NCBI GenBank assembly: GCA_017540565.1
Contig: JAFYAU010000008.1
Span: 1 to 64,000, forward strand
Reading direction: 5' to 3'
Source: Oscillospiraceae bacterium
GTDB lineage: Bacteria > Bacillota > Clostridia > Oscillospirales > Oscillospiraceae
DNA length: 64,000 nt
Made by a program: the position numbers and the translations under genes. The notes under the pieces are model-generated. The model did not search any database, had not been told where the DNA came from, and saw only the letters and a list, made by a program, of their open reading frames with translations. The number at the start of each line of letters is the position of its first letter. Within the stretch, counting starts at the first letter, position 1. This document shows, in pieces, positions 7,186 through 19,171 of this stretch.

Positions 7186-7214
7186 TTGAACGGAGCACGG
7201 AACTATAGTATAAT
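7186..7214 (+). promoter_or_regulatory. Promoter of uvrA-uvrB-recD2-mreB
   Basis: -35 TTGAAC (7186-7191), 17-bp spacer, -10 TATAAT (7209-7214), about 60 nt before the uvrA start. No LexA-box-like sequence was recognised near it. Confidence 0.75.
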
Positions 7215-7274
7215 AAAATACTACGTTTGCAGCGGAACGGTCGCCGAGACAGGGACGGAAAGGGGTGCTGCGTC

Positions 7275-10121
7275 ATGCATGACGTCATCAGGATCAAGGG
7301 AGCCCGCACCAACAATCTGAAGAACATAGATATCGAGATCCCCCGGGATAAACTCGTGGTCTTTTCCGGCCTTTCCGGGAGCGGAAAATCCTCGCTGGCG
7401 TTTGATACGCTGTACGCGGAGGGGCAGCGGCGTTATGTGGAATCCCTGTCCTCCTACGCGAGGCAGTTCCTCGGGCAGATGGAGAAACCGGATGTGGATC
7501 TCATTGAGGGACTGTCCCCGGCGATCGCCATCGACCAGAAGACCACCAGCCGGAATCCCCGATCCACCGTTGGGACGGTGACGGAGATCTATGACTATCT
7601 GCGGCTTCTGTGGGCAAGGGTCGGGATTCCGCACTGCCCGAAATGCGGAAAGGAGATCCGCCGGCAGACGGTGGATCAGATCGTCGACCAGATCATGGCA
7701 ATCCCGGAAGGGACCAGGCTGCAGATCCTGGCCCCGGTGGTGCGTTCCCGAAAGGGCGAGAACAAGGCGGTATTTACGGACGCGAGAAAGAGCGGCTATG
7801 TCCGCGTGCGGGTCGACGGGAACATGTACGATCTGGGAGAAGAGATCCCGCTGGACAAGAACAAAAAGCACGACATCGAGATCGTGGTAGACCGTCTTGT
7901 GGTGCGGCAGGACATGCAGCGGCGTCTGACGGATTCCGTGGAAACGGCGTCCGCGCTGTCCGGGGGACTCGTCATAGCGGATCTGGTCTCCGAGGGGAGA
8001 GAAATCCTGTTCTCCCAGAATTACGCGTGCGAGGACTGCGGCGTGTCCATCGAGGAACTGACGCCGCGCATGTTCTCCTTCAACGCGCCATACGGCTCCT
8101 GCCCCCACTGTACAGGACTGGGCACTGTGCTGCAGGTCGATCCCGACATCATCATCCCGAACCGCGGCATGAGCATCCTGGAGGGAGCCATCACCGCCAG
8201 CGGATGGGGCAGCGTAAAGGATGACAGCATCGCCAGGATGTACTTCGATGCCCTGGCCAAGAAATACAAGTTCAAGCTGACGACCCCGATCCGGGATCTG
8301 CCGGAGGGAGTGCTGGACGTCATCCTGTACGGGACGAAAGGGGAAAAGCTGTCCCTCACCTATGAGCGGGAGAGAGGGAAAGGAACACTATCCCAGCCGT
8401 TCGAAGGTATCGTGAACAACCTCCAGCGAAGGTACAAGGAGACCCAGAGCATGTCCATGCGCTGGGAACTGGAGCAGTACATGAGCGAACACCCCTGCCC
8501 GGAGTGCCACGGAGACCGGCTGCGTCCGGAGGTCCTTGCCGTCACCGTGGGAGGAATGAACATCGCCCGGTTCACCGATCTGTCCGTCACGGAAGCGCTG
8601 GAGTTTATCAACGGACTGCGCTTTGAGGGGCAGCAGGCGATGATCGCGGACCAGATCCTGAGGGAGATCTGCGCCAGGCTCGGATTCCTGAACAGCGTGG
8701 GGCTGGGATATCTTACCCTGAGCCGGCAGGCCGGAACCCTGTCGGGAGGGGAGGCGCAGAGGATTAGGCTGGCTACGCAGATCGGGTCGGCGCTGATCGG
8801 CGTGCTGTATATTCTGGACGAACCCTCCATCGGTCTGCATCAGCGGGACAATGCGAAGCTTCTGGCCACCCTGAAGGAACTGAGGGACATGGGCAACACC
8901 GTTGTGGTTGTGGAGCATGACGAGGACACCATCCGCGCGGCGGATCATGTCGTGGATATCGGACCCGGCGCAGGTGTACACGGAGGATTCGTCGTTGCCG
9001 CCGGGACCCCGGAACAGATCATGGAGTGTTCCGAATCCGTTACGGGACAGTATCTGAACGGCACGAAAAAGATCCCGGTCCCGTCCCAGAGGAGAAAAGG
9101 GAACGGAAAGCGGCTGGTGATCCGCGACGCGTCGGAAAACAACCTGAAGCACATCGATGTGGAATTCCCGCTGGGGGTCATGACCTGCATCACCGGTGTT
9201 TCCGGCAGCGGAAAGTCCTCCCTGATCAACGAGATCCTTTACAAGTCTCTGGCAGGAGAACTGAACAGAGCGAAGATCCGGCCGGGAAAGTGCGGCAGGA
9301 TCGAAGGGACCGAGCATTTGGACAAAGTGATCAATATCGACCAGTCCCCGATCGGCAGAAGTCCGCGCTCCAATCCCGCCACCTACACCAATCTGTTCAA
9401 CGATATCCGCGATCTCTTCGCCGCCACCCAGGATGCGAAGGCCAGAGGATACGGACCCGGAAGATTCAGTTTCAATGTGAAGGGCGGGCGGTGCGAAGCC
9501 TGTGCCGGGGACGGCCTCATCAAGATCGAGATGCATTTCCTTCCGGATATCTATGTGCCCTGCGACGTGTGCAGAGGGCAGCGGTACAACAGGGAGACGC
9601 TGGAAGTGCGGTATAAGGGCAAAAACATCTCCCAGGTGCTGGAGATGACCGTGGAGGAAGCCTATACGTTCTTCGAGAATCTTCCGAAGATCCGGGACCG
9701 CCTCCAGACACTGCTGGATGTCGGACTTGGATATATCAAGCTGGGTCAGCCCAGCACCACCCTTTCCGGGGGAGAGGCTCAGCGGGTGAAGCTGGCCACG
9801 GAACTGAGCAAGCGGGCGACCGGACGGACGCTTTATGTGCTGGACGAACCGACGACGGGCCTGCATACGGCGGACGTTCACCGGCTGCTGGACGTTCTTC
9901 AGCGCCTCACGGATGCGGGGAACACGGTGGTCGTGATCGAACACAATCTGGACGTGATCAAGTCCTGCGACCATGTGATAGATCTGGGACCCGAGGGCGG
10001 AAATGCCGGAGGGGAGATTGTGTGCGCGGGGACGCCGGAGCAGGTAGCCATGCATGAGACGAGCTACACGGGACAGTTCCTCAGGCCGCTGCTTTTTCCG
10101 GAGAGCGGGAAAACGGAATGA
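7275..10121 (+). CDS. uvrA: Excinuclease ABC subunit A
   Basis: A 948-residue damage-recognition ATPase of nucleotide excision repair. It has two ABC modules with Walker A motifs GLSGSGKSS (about 32-40) and GVSGSGKSS in the second half, two LSGGEAQR signatures and zinc-finger CxxC pairs (CPKCGK, CEDCG...CPHC, CPECHG, CEACAG...CDVC). The ATG at 7275 follows GAAAGGGGTG and begins [17 protein letters not shown], the usual UvrA N-terminus; the 16 codons open upstream are not conserved. uvrB follows after 22 nt. Confidence 0.97.
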   Translation: MHDVIRIKGARTNNLKNIDIEIPRDKLVVFSGLSGSGKSSLAFDTLYAEGQRRYVESLSSYARQFLGQMEKPDVDLIEGLSPAIAIDQKTTSRNPRSTVGTVTEIYDYLRLLWARVGIPHCPKCGKEIRRQTVDQIVDQIMAIPEGTRLQILAPVVRSRKGENKAVFTDARKSGYVRVRVDGNMYDLGEEIPLDKNKKHDIEIVVDRLVVRQDMQRRLTDSVETASALSGGLVIADLVSEGREILFSQNYACEDCGVSIEELTPRMFSFNAPYGSCPHCTGLGTVLQVDPDIIIPNRGMSILEGAITASGWGSVKDDSIARMYFDALAKKYKFKLTTPIRDLPEGVLDVILYGTKGEKLSLTYERERGKGTLSQPFEGIVNNLQRRYKETQSMSMRWELEQYMSEHPCPECHGDRLRPEVLAVTVGGMNIARFTDLSVTEALEFINGLRFEGQQAMIADQILREICARLGFLNSVGLGYLTLSRQAGTLSGGEAQRIRLATQIGSALIGVLYILDEPSIGLHQRDNAKLLATLKELRDMGNTVVVVEHDEDTIRAADHVVDIGPGAGVHGGFVVAAGTPEQIMECSESVTGQYLNGTKKIPVPSQRRKGNGKRLVIRDASENNLKHIDVEFPLGVMTCITGVSGSGKSSLINEILYKSLAGELNRAKIRPGKCGRIEGTEHLDKVINIDQSPIGRSPRSNPATYTNLFNDIRDLFAATQDAKARGYGPGRFSFNVKGGRCEACAGDGLIKIEMHFLPDIYVPCDVCRGQRYNRETLEVRYKGKNISQVLEMTVEEAYTFFENLPKIRDRLQTLLDVGLGYIKLGQPSTTLSGGEAQRVKLATELSKRATGRTLYVLDEPTTGLHTADVHRLLDVLQRLTDAGNTVVVIEHNLDVIKSCDHVIDLGPEGGNAGGEIVCAGTPEQVAMHETSYTGQFLRPLLFPESGKTE

Positions 10122-10143
10122 ACGGAACGGAAGGAGGGCCGTC

Positions 10144-12107
<1,964 letters not shown>

Positions 12108-12111
<4 letters not shown>

Positions 12112-14339
12112 CCGTGGAAAACAGAGACGACGGGATCACCATTCAGGGCATTGCTTCCTCGGTGATCTACCAGAACCCGGAAAACGGCTACGCCGTCCTC
12201 CGGGTGGACGTGGCGGGAGAGACTGTCACCTGCGTCGGCTGCATGCCGGGCATATCCCCAGGGGAAGAACTGGAACTTACGGGGCGCTGGAAGGATCATA
12301 CCTCCTACGGAGAACAGTTTCAGGCGGACTACGTGGTGCGCAGGCTGCCCACGGGGACCGCGGCCATCTTCCGCTATCTGGCGGCGGGCTCTCTGAAATA
12401 TGTGGGGCCGGCCAAAGCCAGGGAGATCGTGGACCGGTTCGGGAACAAGACGCTGGAAGTGCTGGAGAACGAGCCTCTCCGGCTGGCGGAGATACGCGGC
12501 ATCAGTGAGAAAAGGGCTGCTGAGATCGGGGAAGCCTTTCGCAGGCAGATCTGTCTGCGCCGCCTGATGGAGCTGCTGAACCAGTATGGGGTCCGGCCTT
12601 TCGTGGCCGTGCAGATGTACCATCACGCCGGGGAGCAGGCTTTGGATATGGTCCGGGACAATCCCTATGTGCTGACGGCGTATGGAGCGGAGTTCTTTGA
12701 AGCGGACGCCATGGCGCTGGACATGGGCTTCGAGGGGGATTCCCCCCAGCGCATGGAGGCGGCGCTGCTGTTTGAACTCGCCCACAATACGAACAACGGG
12801 CATGTTTTCCTTCCCCGGAGAAAGCTGGTGGAGGCCACCGCACAGCTGCTGGATACGCAGACGGAACCTGTGGAGGAGGCGCTGTGCGTCCTTTGCGAGA
12901 CCGGGGACGTGATTATGGAGGAGGTCGCCGGGCAGGAAGCCTGTTACCTTGAAGAACTGTATCGCGCAGAGAGGGATGCCGCCGTCCTGCTGGAGAGGAT
13001 GGCGGAGAATACCGCGTTCCCCGATGAGAGGACCCGCCAGCTGATCGGCCGCGTGGAGAAGGAACAGGCTGTGACCTATTCCCCGGGACAGAGGACAGCG
13101 GTGGAACAGGCGGCATGGAACCGAGTAATGGTGCTGACGGGAGGACCGGGAACGGGAAAGACGACCTGTGTGCGGGGGATTCTGGCGCTGTTCGACCATC
13201 TGCGGATCAGAACACTGCTGTGTGCGCCTACCGGGCGCGCAGCCAAGCGGCTCAGCGAGGTCTGCCAGAGGGAAGCCGCCACCATCCACAGGATGCTGGG
13301 TGTGCTGCCCGGAGAGGGAAATACGCTGGTCTTCGATCACAACGAGGAGAATCCTCTGGAATGTGATGCGGTTATCGTGGACGAGACCAGTATGGTGGAT
13401 ATCCTGCTGTTTGCCTCCCTGCTGCGGGCACTGCCTGCCGGTTGCCGGCTGATCCTTGTGGGGGATGCTGACCAGCTGCCGTCCGTGGGACCAGGCAACG
13501 TGTTCGGAGATATCATCCGCAGCGGATCGGTATGCACCGTGCGACTGACGGATATTTTCCGGCAGGCCGAGAGCAGCAAGATCGTGCGGACAGCGCATCA
13601 GATCAACGGGGGAACGGTGCCGGAGTGGAAAAACGAAGGCGGTGACCTGTTCTTCCTGCGCCGGTCGGATGTGATCCGGGCGGAGGAGACTGTGCTGGAA
13701 CTCTGTCGGGAACGTTTGCCGGGAAAGATGGGGATCCCATTCGAGGAGATCCAGGTGCTGTGCCCCTCGCGGAAACAGACGCTGGGAACGGAGAATCTGA
13801 ACCGGCGGCTGCAGGAGGCGCTGAATCCTCCGGACAAGGGGAAAAAGGAGAAGAACTGGGGCGACTTTATCTTCCGCGAGGGAGACAAGGTGATGCAAAC
13901 CCGCAACGACTATGATATAATGTGGAAATCACCGGACGGCTGCATCGCCGGAAACGGCGTGTTCAACGGGGACGTGGGCGTGATCCGCGCCATCGACCAC
14001 CAGCGAGAGACGGTCACGGTGGATTATGAGGACAAGCAGGTCAGCTATCTGTTCGAGCAGCTGGGAGAACTGGAACCAGCCTGGGCGCTGACCGTGCACA
14101 AGGCGCAGGGGAGCGAATACCGGGCGGTCATCCTGGTATGTCTGGACGCTTCTCCGCGGCTGCTGACGAGAAGCGTGCTGTACACAGCCATCACCAGGGC
14201 GAGACAGCTGCTGGTCATCGTGGGCAGCGACGGCGTCGTGGCGCGCATGGTTGAAAACAACCATCGGTCGCGCCGGTACAGCGGGCTGCGGGCCCGACTG
14301 GCGGACGGCATGCTCACGCCGCCGGACAGTATAAAGTGA
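12108..14339 (+). CDS. recD2: RecD-like 5'-3' DNA helicase RecD2
   Basis: A 743-residue SF1B helicase. The long N-terminal region has an OB-like start and helix-hairpin-helix repeats ([28 protein letters not shown]), which separates RecD2 from RecBCD-type RecD. Walker A is [10 protein letters not shown], motif [10 protein letters not shown], motif [14 protein letters not shown], and the C-terminal UvrD-like motif is [12 protein letters not shown]. No recB or recC is nearby, as expected for RecD2 genomes. The GTG start at 12108 overlaps the uvrB stop (GTGA); a GTG at 12114 is an alternative. Confidence 0.9.
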
Positions 14340-14354
14340 GGGGAGAAGCAGCGT

Positions 14355-15386
14355 ATGATCCTGTTTGAAAGAGATCTTGCCATCGACCTCGGGACGACCA
14401 ACGTTCGGATCGCCGCCCGCGGGAAGGGGGTCATCCTCCAGGAGCCCTCGGTTGTGGCCATGGACAAGAATTCCGGCCGCCTGCTGAAATACGGCATGGA
14501 GGCGCAGAAGATGCTGGGAAGGACCCCGGCGAATATCGTGGCCATCGATCCCATGAAAGCCGGCGCCATCTCGGATTATGAGATGACGGAGCGCATGCTG
14601 CGTGAAATGGTGAAAAGCGTCACCTCCTTCAGCCTGCTCAAGCCGCGGATGCTCATCGGCGTCCCTTCCGGAATCTCCGAGGTCGAGGAACGCGCCGTTA
14701 TCGATGCGGGCATGGAAGCGGGAGCTAGAAAAGTCTATCTGATGGAGACTCCGCTGGCCGCCGCCCTGGGAGCCGGCCTGGATCTCAGTGGCGCAGACGG
14801 AAAGATGCTGGTTGATGTAGGCGGCGGGACTACGGATGTTGCGGTGCTGTCGCTCAACGGTGTGGTGGAATCCGATTCTGTCAAGGTGGCCGGGGACTCG
14901 TTCAACGAGGCGCTGATCCGGTACGTGAGGCGCAAGTACAACCTGATGATCGGGGACGCGACGGCGGAGGAACTGAAGCGGCAGATCTGCTGCATTTTCC
15001 CAAGAGAGGATGTCGTCTCCGTGGAGGTCAAGGGAAGATGCCTGATGACCGGGCTGCCCAGAGTGATCGAGCTGAATTCCAACGAAACGCTGGAGGCACT
15101 GGAGGAGACCGGAGAGAGAATCGTAGAGGCGGTGATCCGCGTCCTTGAAAGCACACCTCCGGAACTGATCGCGGATATTTCCGCCAACGGCATCGTCCTA
15201 ACAGGCGGAGGAAGCCATCTGTGGGGTTTTGACCGGCTGATCGAGACGCGTACGGAAATCCCGGTGCGGATCGCGGACGATCCGGATATGTGCGTGGCGT
15301 TCGGTCTGGTCAAAGGTCTGGACTGGCTGGACGACATGAACGAAGGTACGCTGAATCTGAACCGCAGAAGGCAGCTGAAACAGTAA
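14355..15386 (+). CDS. mreB: Rod-shape-determining protein MreB (actin-like ATPase)
   Basis: A 343-residue bacterial actin. The phosphate-1 loop DLGTTNVRI follows a short amphipathic N-terminus (MILFERD) that likely contacts the membrane. Phosphate-2 is DVGGGTTDVAVLS and the adenosine motif is GIVLTGGGSHL. The length is typical of MreB/Mbl/MreBH. It guides lateral wall synthesis. No mreC, mreD or rodA is adjacent; the gene is the last of the uvrA-uvrB-recD2 unit (15-nt gap) and is followed by a terminator. It may be a second paralogue (Mbl-like). Confidence 0.92.
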   Translation: MILFERDLAIDLGTTNVRIAARGKGVILQEPSVVAMDKNSGRLLKYGMEAQKMLGRTPANIVAIDPMKAGAISDYEMTERMLREMVKSVTSFSLLKPRMLIGVPSGISEVEERAVIDAGMEAGARKVYLMETPLAAALGAGLDLSGADGKMLVDVGGGTTDVAVLSLNGVVESDSVKVAGDSFNEALIRYVRRKYNLMIGDATAEELKRQICCIFPREDVVSVEVKGRCLMTGLPRVIELNSNETLEALEETGERIVEAVIRVLESTPPELIADISANGIVLTGGGSHLWGFDRLIETRTEIPVRIADDPDMCVAFGLVKGLDWLDDMNEGTLNLNRRRQLKQ

Positions 15387-15400
15387 CATAGGCAGCAACA

Positions 15401-15432
15401 CAACGCCACCGGATACGGTGGCGTTGCGTTTT
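15401..15432 (+). terminator. Terminator after mreB
   Basis: The stem CAACGCCACC/GGTGGCGTTG around GGATAC is followed by CGTTTT. Confidence 0.82.
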
Positions 15433-15434
15433 GG

Positions 15435-15449
15435 AGGGAATAATTCCCT
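15435..15449. promoter_or_regulatory. Palindrome upstream of the ECF sigma gene
   Basis: Perfect 7-bp arms AGGGAAT-A-ATTCCCT. GGGAAT recurs at 15479-15484. It could be an operator or part of an autoregulated promoter; this is not established. Confidence 0.35.
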
Positions 15450-15526
15450 AAGACTGATATTTCAGCAGGATGCTATGTAGGGAATCGCCAGAAAAACCTA
15501 CTTATAGGATGAAGGGAGGCGAGGAC

Positions 15527-16084
15527 GTGGAAGACGCGAAAATCATCGAACTGCTGTTTGAACGGCAGGAGCAGGCGCTCCGGGAGCTGGAAAAACAGTA
15601 CGGAAAACTGTGCTATCAGCTTTCCCTGCGGATTGTCTCCGATAAGCGCGATGCGGAGGAATGCGTCAATGAAGCGTATCTCGGCGTGTGGAACGCGATT
15701 CCTCCGGCCAGGCCGCGATCCCTGTCGGCGTTCCTGTGCAGGATCGTCCGGAATATTTCCCTGAACTGCTATCACAGAAAGAAAGCGGAGAAAAGAAACA
15801 GCGAGTATGACCTGGCCCTGCATGAATGGGAAGAAGTGACGGGAAAAGAGGATCCGGTAGCGGAACGCGCGGAACTGGAAGAGACCGTCCGGACGATACA
15901 GGGGTTCCTCGATACGCTGTCGTCACAGGACCGGAAGCTCTTTCTGCGGAGGTACTGGTTTTTTGAAAGCCACGGCACGATCAGCCGGGAAACCGGGCTG
16001 TCCGAGAAAAACGTTTCCGTCAGGCTTTCCCGCCTTCGCCGCAAATGCAGAGAGTACCTGGAAGAAAGGGGGCTTGGCAGATGA
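15527..16084 (+). CDS. ECF-type RNA polymerase sigma factor
   Basis: A 185-residue sigma-70 family factor with region 2 (LCYQLSLRIVSDKRDAEECV, NEAYLGVWNAIPP) and a region 4 helix-turn-helix (GTISRETGLSEKNVSVRLSRLR); region 3 is lacking, as in ECF factors. The chosen start is GTG 15527, 7 nt after GGAGG, giving MEDAKIIELLFERQEQAL, typical of clostridial relatives. An ATG at 15509 would place the RBS inside the gene. Its stop overlaps the ATG of a membrane protein, a usual sign of a sigma/anti-sigma pair. The stimulus is not evident. Confidence 0.9.
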   Translation: MEDAKIIELLFERQEQALRELEKQYGKLCYQLSLRIVSDKRDAEECVNEAYLGVWNAIPPARPRSLSAFLCRIVRNISLNCYHRKKAEKRNSEYDLALHEWEEVTGKEDPVAERAELEETVRTIQGFLDTLSSQDRKLFLRRYWFFESHGTISRETGLSEKNVSVRLSRLRRKCREYLEERGLGR

Positions 16085-18054
16085 GCGCCGAACTCTGGCT
16101 GGAAGCCATGGGTGAGATCGACGGATCCTATATAGAAGAGGTGCTGGCTGAGCGCCAGGCAGAACACAGAAGGCGCGTTCGCAGGGCATGGCTGGCAGCG
16201 GCAGCCTGCTTTGTGATCGTCCTGTCAATAGCGATCCCGTCCATGCTCCGGCAGCGGACGGAAACCCCGCCTGAAGATGGAACCACGGCGCTCACGGAGC
16301 CGGAAGTCCCGCAGAAACCTCCTTCCGCCGAAGGGGAGGACGTACCGCCGCATGATAACGGGAAGGGGACGGAAGAGATGCCCGCCGGAGAAACGCCCCC
16401 TGCGGACGATCCCGCCCCGTCCGAAGGGGAGACTGGATATACGGGCCAATACTACGGCGCAGGGACGGGGCTGCAGGAAGCGTACAGCACCCTGATATTC
16501 AGGGACGTGAAGACGGAGCTGAAGCTGCCCGGCCTCCTTGCGGGCGACGGAGTCCGAAGCCTGCCGGTCTATTCCTATCAGAAGACGATGGATGAGCAAT
16601 CCGCCCTGGAGCAATGCGAGATGTTTCTGGAGTACCTGGACGGACGGGTCGATCTTCTGCCGGAGCGTATGGTCACGCAGACAGACATCGTACTGACCAT
16701 GACCCTGCATTATTGGGAACCTGGTGAAAGCAAGGAAGGCTACAGCCATCATAACGCCAGCCTGCATGTACCGCTGATCTCAGGGGCGCCGGCGGGAACG
16801 CCGGAGCTGTCCGTCAGTTTTCAGTGCAAGGGGATATCAGAGCATATGGCGGACACGGAATTCATGGAAAAACTGACGGGGTCCGATCCCGTTATGACAG
16901 CCTTGCTGGAATACGCGCAGATCACCGATCCCGAACTGACGTACGTCTGCGACTATGGCTTTTTGGGTCAGCAGCAGCAGGTCCATTATGAGATCGTCCA
17001 GGCACGCGATGCGGCGGGAGAAGAGACGGAAGAGCTTCTGGCACAGGTCGTTTCCATAGACATATACGGTGAGAATGACCACTGTACCGTCTCCTGCCTG
17101 CGCAGGGACGCGCTCGTACAGGAGGAGAAGCACGAGCTGATACCTTACGAGACCATGGAGGAGGCATTCTGCCGGCAGTATAAGGTGTCGCACCAGAATA
17201 TCGTCACGGCCGGATTTTCCTACGATTACGTTCCGGAGACGGGCCTGTACGGCCCCGCGTATACGTTCGTGATCCGCGGAAACAACACGCTGTATTCCAG
17301 ATTCGGGGTGGATACGGCAGACTGGGAGGACTATGACATCATAACCGTGCCGGCGTTCCTTTCCGACGGACAGACGGAACCGGATTTTCCCGCCGAATGG
17401 GCGAGATCACACGGTGATATCATGGGAGTCCAGATGCTCGAAATCAATGGGAAGACTTATCTCTGGACGGCAATGGAGCGGGAAAGGACGGACGACGCCT
17501 GGGAGGCCGGCCGGGGCAGATTCGCGCAGGGTGAGGAATGGATCCCTGAGGGATTCTTTCGGTACGCCGGCCTGGATGAGGTGCCCATGGTGAACTCCAA
17601 CGACAGTCCCGGCCCATGGTCGGACCTGAGATATGAAGGAACGGTCTACACATCCGACGACTGTCCGGACGTGATCTACGTTCTGATCACCGTGACACAG
17701 GACGGCGAGGTGATGTGGGACATCGATCGGTACGTTGCACGCTACACGACGGAGGCAATCGGGCGGAATCTGATCCTGTGTCATAATGGAAAACGGTATC
17801 GGCTGAATCAGGACGCCGACAGTGAAATGGAACGGCTACCGGAAGGCGCGGTCGAGATCGGGACGATCCGTTACGTTGGCCGGGATCACGTGCCGACCGG
17901 GGAACTGGAAACGAACCGGGAAGAGGACACCTGTTATGAGAGTTATCCGCTGGAGGGCAAGAGCGTTTACTCCGTCCCCGGCGATGAGACCGTCCTGTAC
18001 ATTTTCCTTGAAAAGGGGAAGCTTGTGATGACGGCAACTCTGATGCAGGAATAG
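16081..18054 (+). CDS. Membrane protein, probable anti-sigma factor with large external domain
   Basis: A 657-residue protein. The N-terminal cytoplasmic segment (1-40, MSAELWLEAMGEIDGSYIEE) resembles proteins that partner clostridial ECF factors. One membrane helix follows (about 42-62, AWLAAAACFVIVLSIAIPSM), then a Pro/Glu-rich linker (about 65-130) and about 520 residues predicted outside. No enzyme motif or named domain was recognised in the external part. The start overlaps the sigma stop by ATGA, implying coupled translation. Anti-sigma function is inferred from context; sensing by the external domain is a guess. Confidence 0.7.
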   Translation: MSAELWLEAMGEIDGSYIEEVLAERQAEHRRRVRRAWLAAAACFVIVLSIAIPSMLRQRTETPPEDGTTALTEPEVPQKPPSAEGEDVPPHDNGKGTEEMPAGETPPADDPAPSEGETGYTGQYYGAGTGLQEAYSTLIFRDVKTELKLPGLLAGDGVRSLPVYSYQKTMDEQSALEQCEMFLEYLDGRVDLLPERMVTQTDIVLTMTLHYWEPGESKEGYSHHNASLHVPLISGAPAGTPELSVSFQCKGISEHMADTEFMEKLTGSDPVMTALLEYAQITDPELTYVCDYGFLGQQQQVHYEIVQARDAAGEETEELLAQVVSIDIYGENDHCTVSCLRRDALVQEEKHELIPYETMEEAFCRQYKVSHQNIVTAGFSYDYVPETGLYGPAYTFVIRGNNTLYSRFGVDTADWEDYDIITVPAFLSDGQTEPDFPAEWARSHGDIMGVQMLEINGKTYLWTAMERERTDDAWEAGRGRFAQGEEWIPEGFFRYAGLDEVPMVNSNDSPGPWSDLRYEGTVYTSDDCPDVIYVLITVTQDGEVMWDIDRYVARYTTEAIGRNLILCHNGKRYRLNQDADSEMERLPEGAVEIGTIRYVGRDHVPTGELETNREEDTCYESYPLEGKSVYSVPGDETVLYIFLEKGKLVMTATLMQE

Positions 18055-18117
18055 AGAGAAGGAAAAACAGGACCAGATAAAAACTGTATTTACCCGTTGA
18101 ACGAACCATGGAATACA

Positions 18118-18173
18118 ACAGCACCTGAATCGGTACGGAACTTCCGCAGCCGAAACAGGTGCTGTTTTGTTTT
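18118..18173 (+). terminator. Terminator of the sigma/anti-sigma unit
   Basis: The arms AACAGCACCTG and CAGGTGCTGTT enclose a loop of about 30 nt and are followed by TTGTTTT. Confidence 0.7.
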
Positions 18174-18254
18174 AACTCTTGTAGTTTACTTACAAAGGGG
18201 CGCACTGCAGGATTCAACGTGCCCATTGTGATACAGAAAACGTATGAGGCCCGC

Positions 18255-19154
18255 TCAGTGCAGCTTTTCCAGAAAGATGTCGTTGACCGGGGTGGGGATA
18301 CCGTGCTTTTTTCCGAGAGCACAGACCGTGCCGGCAAACAGCTGCACCTCTGTGGGGCGGCCGGCTTTGCTGTCCTGCCGCATGCTGGGCTCTCCGTCGG
18401 GATTGAGGCCATCGATAGTGGCGGTCCAGTCAGACACGTCCTGCTCCGTCAGACCGATCCCTTCGGCGTTGGCGACGGCGACGACCTCCCGCATGGCGGC
18501 CTGCATCATGTCCCGCGCAGGGCCGCGCTGATGGACAAGGCCGTAACCGCCTTCCAGCAGACTGCAGGTCTGGTTGACGCCAACGTTGCACAGGAGCTTG
18601 CTCCACATGTCCCGCCGGATGTCTTTCGGAAGGGCGTAGGGAAACCCGATGCGCTCGAACAGAGCGACCACGGCCCGCAGATTATCCTCCGTGCCGCCGT
18701 CACGCACGCCGAGAGCAAGCTCTCCGTGGTTCTTGCACACGGCCCGGTTTCCTTCCTTGCCGGCATCCATTTTTCTGGCGATGCAGTACACAATCTTGTC
18801 GGTGCCGAATCTGTCGGCGAGATCCTCTTCACTGCGGATCCCGTTCAGCACCGAAAGAATGACGGTGTCCGGCCCAATCAGGTGAGCGGTCTCTTCCATC
18901 GCCTGCGACAGAGCACCGTACTTGACGGCGTACAGGATCAGCTGGGCGTACCTTGTTTCGGAAGCGGCGTCGCAGAACGAGAGGTCACAGGGGACGCCAT
19001 TGAAGGAAACGCCCTCCCTGCGATATCTTTCGGTTCGGGAGGCGTCAGCGAGCACACGGACGTTCTCCCTTCCAAGTGTTTTGGTGAAATCGCAGGCATA
19101 CATGGTACCCAGTGCGCCGAGGCCGACAATATCCACAGTGGAAATGGTCTTCAT
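18255..19154 (-). CDS. panE: 2-dehydropantoate 2-reductase (ketopantoate reductase family)
   Basis: A 299-residue NADPH-dependent reductase. The N-terminal Rossmann motif is GLGALGTMYA (11-20), with a second-half helical domain containing KLLCNVGVNQTCSLL and the conserved SMRQDSKAGRPTEV. It reduces ketopantoate to pantoate in coenzyme A synthesis, although several clostridial paralogues act on other 2-keto acids. GGAGG precedes the ATG. It lies 17 nt after nnr on the same strand and is probably co-transcribed. Confidence 0.85.
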   Translation of the reverse strand: MKTISTVDIVGLGALGTMYACDFTKTLGRENVRVLADASRTERYRREGVSFNGVPCDLSFCDAASETRYAQLILYAVKYGALSQAMEETAHLIGPDTVILSVLNGIRSEEDLADRFGTDKIVYCIARKMDAGKEGNRAVCKNHGELALGVRDGGTEDNLRAVVALFERIGFPYALPKDIRRDMWSKLLCNVGVNQTCSLLEGGYGLVHQRGPARDMMQAAMREVVAVANAEGIGLTEQDVSDWTATIDGLNPDGEPSMRQDSKAGRPTEVQLFAGTVCALGKKHGIPTPVNDIFLEKLH

Positions 19155-19171
19155 TGAGGTTCCTCCAGAAA

